Below, in pieces: positions 52,807 to 53,787 of a stretch of 53,787 nucleotides of DNA. The translations under genes and the position numbers were made by a program. Positions within the stretch are counted from its first letter, which is position 1, and each line of letters starts with the position of its first letter. The notes under the pieces are model-generated. The model saw only the letters and a program-made list of their open reading frames with translations, was not told where the DNA came from and made no database searches. The stretch is from an uncultured Granulosicoccaceae bacterium. GTDB lineage: Bacteria; Pseudomonadota; Gammaproteobacteria; Granulosicoccales; Granulosicoccaceae. The stretch is taken from positions 1 through 53,787 of the forward strand of contig CALGNZ010000073.1 in NCBI GenBank assembly GCA_937957915.1, given 5' to 3'.

Positions 52807-53787
52807 TCCCCAGATACCAAATGAAGTACCAAAAAAAGCGCCAAATGAAGTACCGATTGAAGTGCCAATAGAAGCGCTGCAGGATGCCGAACCGAATCAG
52901 CCCGTACGTGGCGTCTGGCGCGAAGTATGGATGCAGCTGTACCAGCACAAAGGTGCAATGTTCGGCATGGGGTTTTTAATATTCATTACCCTTGCTGTAC
53001 TGGTCGGCCCTTACCTGTATCAGGTCGATCCGCAAAAGATCGATATTCGCAATAAAAACTTCCGACCTGTCTACACAGCACTGTGGGACAACGCTGCAAA
53101 GACTGGCTGGAACAAGCCATTGGGTTCAGACCAGCTGGGGCGAGACAATCTTGCACAAATGCTGGCTGGCGGTCGAGCATCGATGGCCGTTGGCTGGGCT
53201 GCCATGCTGTTGTCAGTTCTGATTGGCACACTCATCGGTGTGCTGGCAGGTTTTTATCAAAAGCTCGATGGTGTTTTAATGCGTCTGACCGATCTGTTTC
53301 TCGCATTACCCATATTGCCATTGTTACTGGTTGCAGTAACGCTGTTCAGACAACCGTTGCGTGCAGAGTTTGGCCCTGAGGGCGGTATGTTTATTCTTAT
53401 TGTGACGGTGATAGCCATCACATCGTGGATGCCAATGGCACGTATTGTCCGCGGTGATATTCTGGCCATCAAGGAACGCGAGTTTGTGCTCGCAGCGCGC
53501 TCAATTGGTACACGCTCAGACAAACTGATCCTGCGACACCTGCTGCCAAATGTGATGTCACCTATTATGGTCTCTGCCACGCTTGGCCTTGCCACTGCAA
53601 TTATTACCGAAAGTGCGCTGTCATTCCTTGGCGTAGGATTTCCATCCGACTTTCCCACCTGGGGAAAAATGCTTGCTGACGCTGTTGTACGAATGGAAGA
53701 ATACCCGGAACGGGTCATTCTACCCGGCATTGCCATTTCACTAACCGTGTTGTCGGTCAACTACCTTGGTGACGGCTTGCGTGACGC
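52799..53787 (+). CDS. Peptide ABC importer, permease 2 (DppC/OppC type), cut by window edge
   Basis: At least 329 residues; the reading frame is open to the window end. The ATG at 52799 overlaps the permease 1 stop. The N-terminal cytoplasmic tail contains repeated Asn-Glu-Val-Pro and Ile-Glu-Val-Pro units. A membrane helix follows, then GSDQLGRDNLAQMLAGGRAS, the OppC hallmark. EREFVLAARSIGTRSDKLI is the ATPase-contact EAA loop, and TESALSFLGVGFPSDFPTWG also fits. The protein should end shortly beyond the edge. Confidence 0.92.
   Translation, partial: MTDPQIPNEVPKKAPNEVPIEVPIEALQDAEPNQPVRGVWREVWMQLYQHKGAMFGMGFLIFITLAVLVGPYLYQVDPQKIDIRNKNFRPVYTALWDNAAKTGWNKPLGSDQLGRDNLAQMLAGGRASMAVGWAAMLLSVLIGTLIGVLAGFYQKLDGVLMRLTDLFLALPILPLLLVAVTLFRQPLRAEFGPEGGMFILIVTVIAITSWMPMARIVRGDILAIKEREFVLAARSIGTRSDKLILRHLLPNVMSPIMVSATLGLATAIITESALSFLGVGFPSDFPTWGKMLADAVVRMEEYPERVILPGIAISLTVLSVNYLGDGLRD

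Overview
The window looks like a chromosomal segment of a free-living, probably marine, gammaproteobacterium of moderate GC content. The evidence is a tRNA-Tyr/tRNA-Gly/tRNA-Thr/tuf cluster in the order known from Gammaproteobacteria, a sodium/proton antiporter operon, many uptake systems for dissolved organic compounds (amino acids, nucleosides, TRAP substrates, peptides, glycolate), and Gram-negative export signals. The genus cannot be told from the sequence alone.

Layout. 1-770 (minus): start of tuf preceded by three tRNA genes. 952-5540 (minus): aapJQMP, a general L-amino acid ABC importer. 5840-13592 (plus): a tightly overlapping nine-gene Mrp/Mnh-type cation/proton antiporter operon with an MbhD-MbhE-MrpB fusion, three large NuoL/N-like subunits and a small uncharacterised membrane protein. 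14025-18775: an unidentified outer-membrane-type protein, an Asp/Glu racemase-like protein, a dGTPase-like HD hydrolase and a convergent MFS transporter. 19141-24556 (plus): a BMP-type nucleoside ABC importer and cytidine deaminase, a nucleoside salvage unit. 25081-28770 (minus): YpfJ-type metallopeptidase, a ferredoxin paired with a class III nucleotidyl cyclase, and an SDR dehydrogenase. 29201-31588: a three-domain FAS1 lipoprotein and a TerC-family membrane protein. 31838-35630 (minus): a TRAP transporter with fused DctQM permease and a hairpin-rich gap after dctP. 35803-39101: HugZ-like flavin/heme protein, class III aminotransferase, membrane-anchored TPR protein. 39310-45129: a transposase-derived protein without recognisable catalytic residues, divergent from glcDEF (glycolate oxidase) and an unusual Rieske protein. 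45228-47802: MFS exporter, GFA-family zinc protein, VOC protein. 47880-53787: a dipeptide/oligopeptide ABC importer with fused double ATPase; the last permease gene runs off the end.

Most of the window is ordinary metabolism and transport. No CRISPR array, prophage, restriction system or complete insertion sequence was seen. The points most worth following are: (1) the IS1595-like protein at 39310-40080, whose helix-turn-helix and C-terminal regions survive while the catalytic core has gone, next to a perfect 17-bp palindrome and the glcDEF promoter region; (2) the ferredoxin/cyclase pair; (3) the Rieske protein with an altered second ligand box; (4) the Mrp operon architecture with its unknown 116-residue subunit; and (5) repeated use of strong hairpins at gene junctions in the transport operons.
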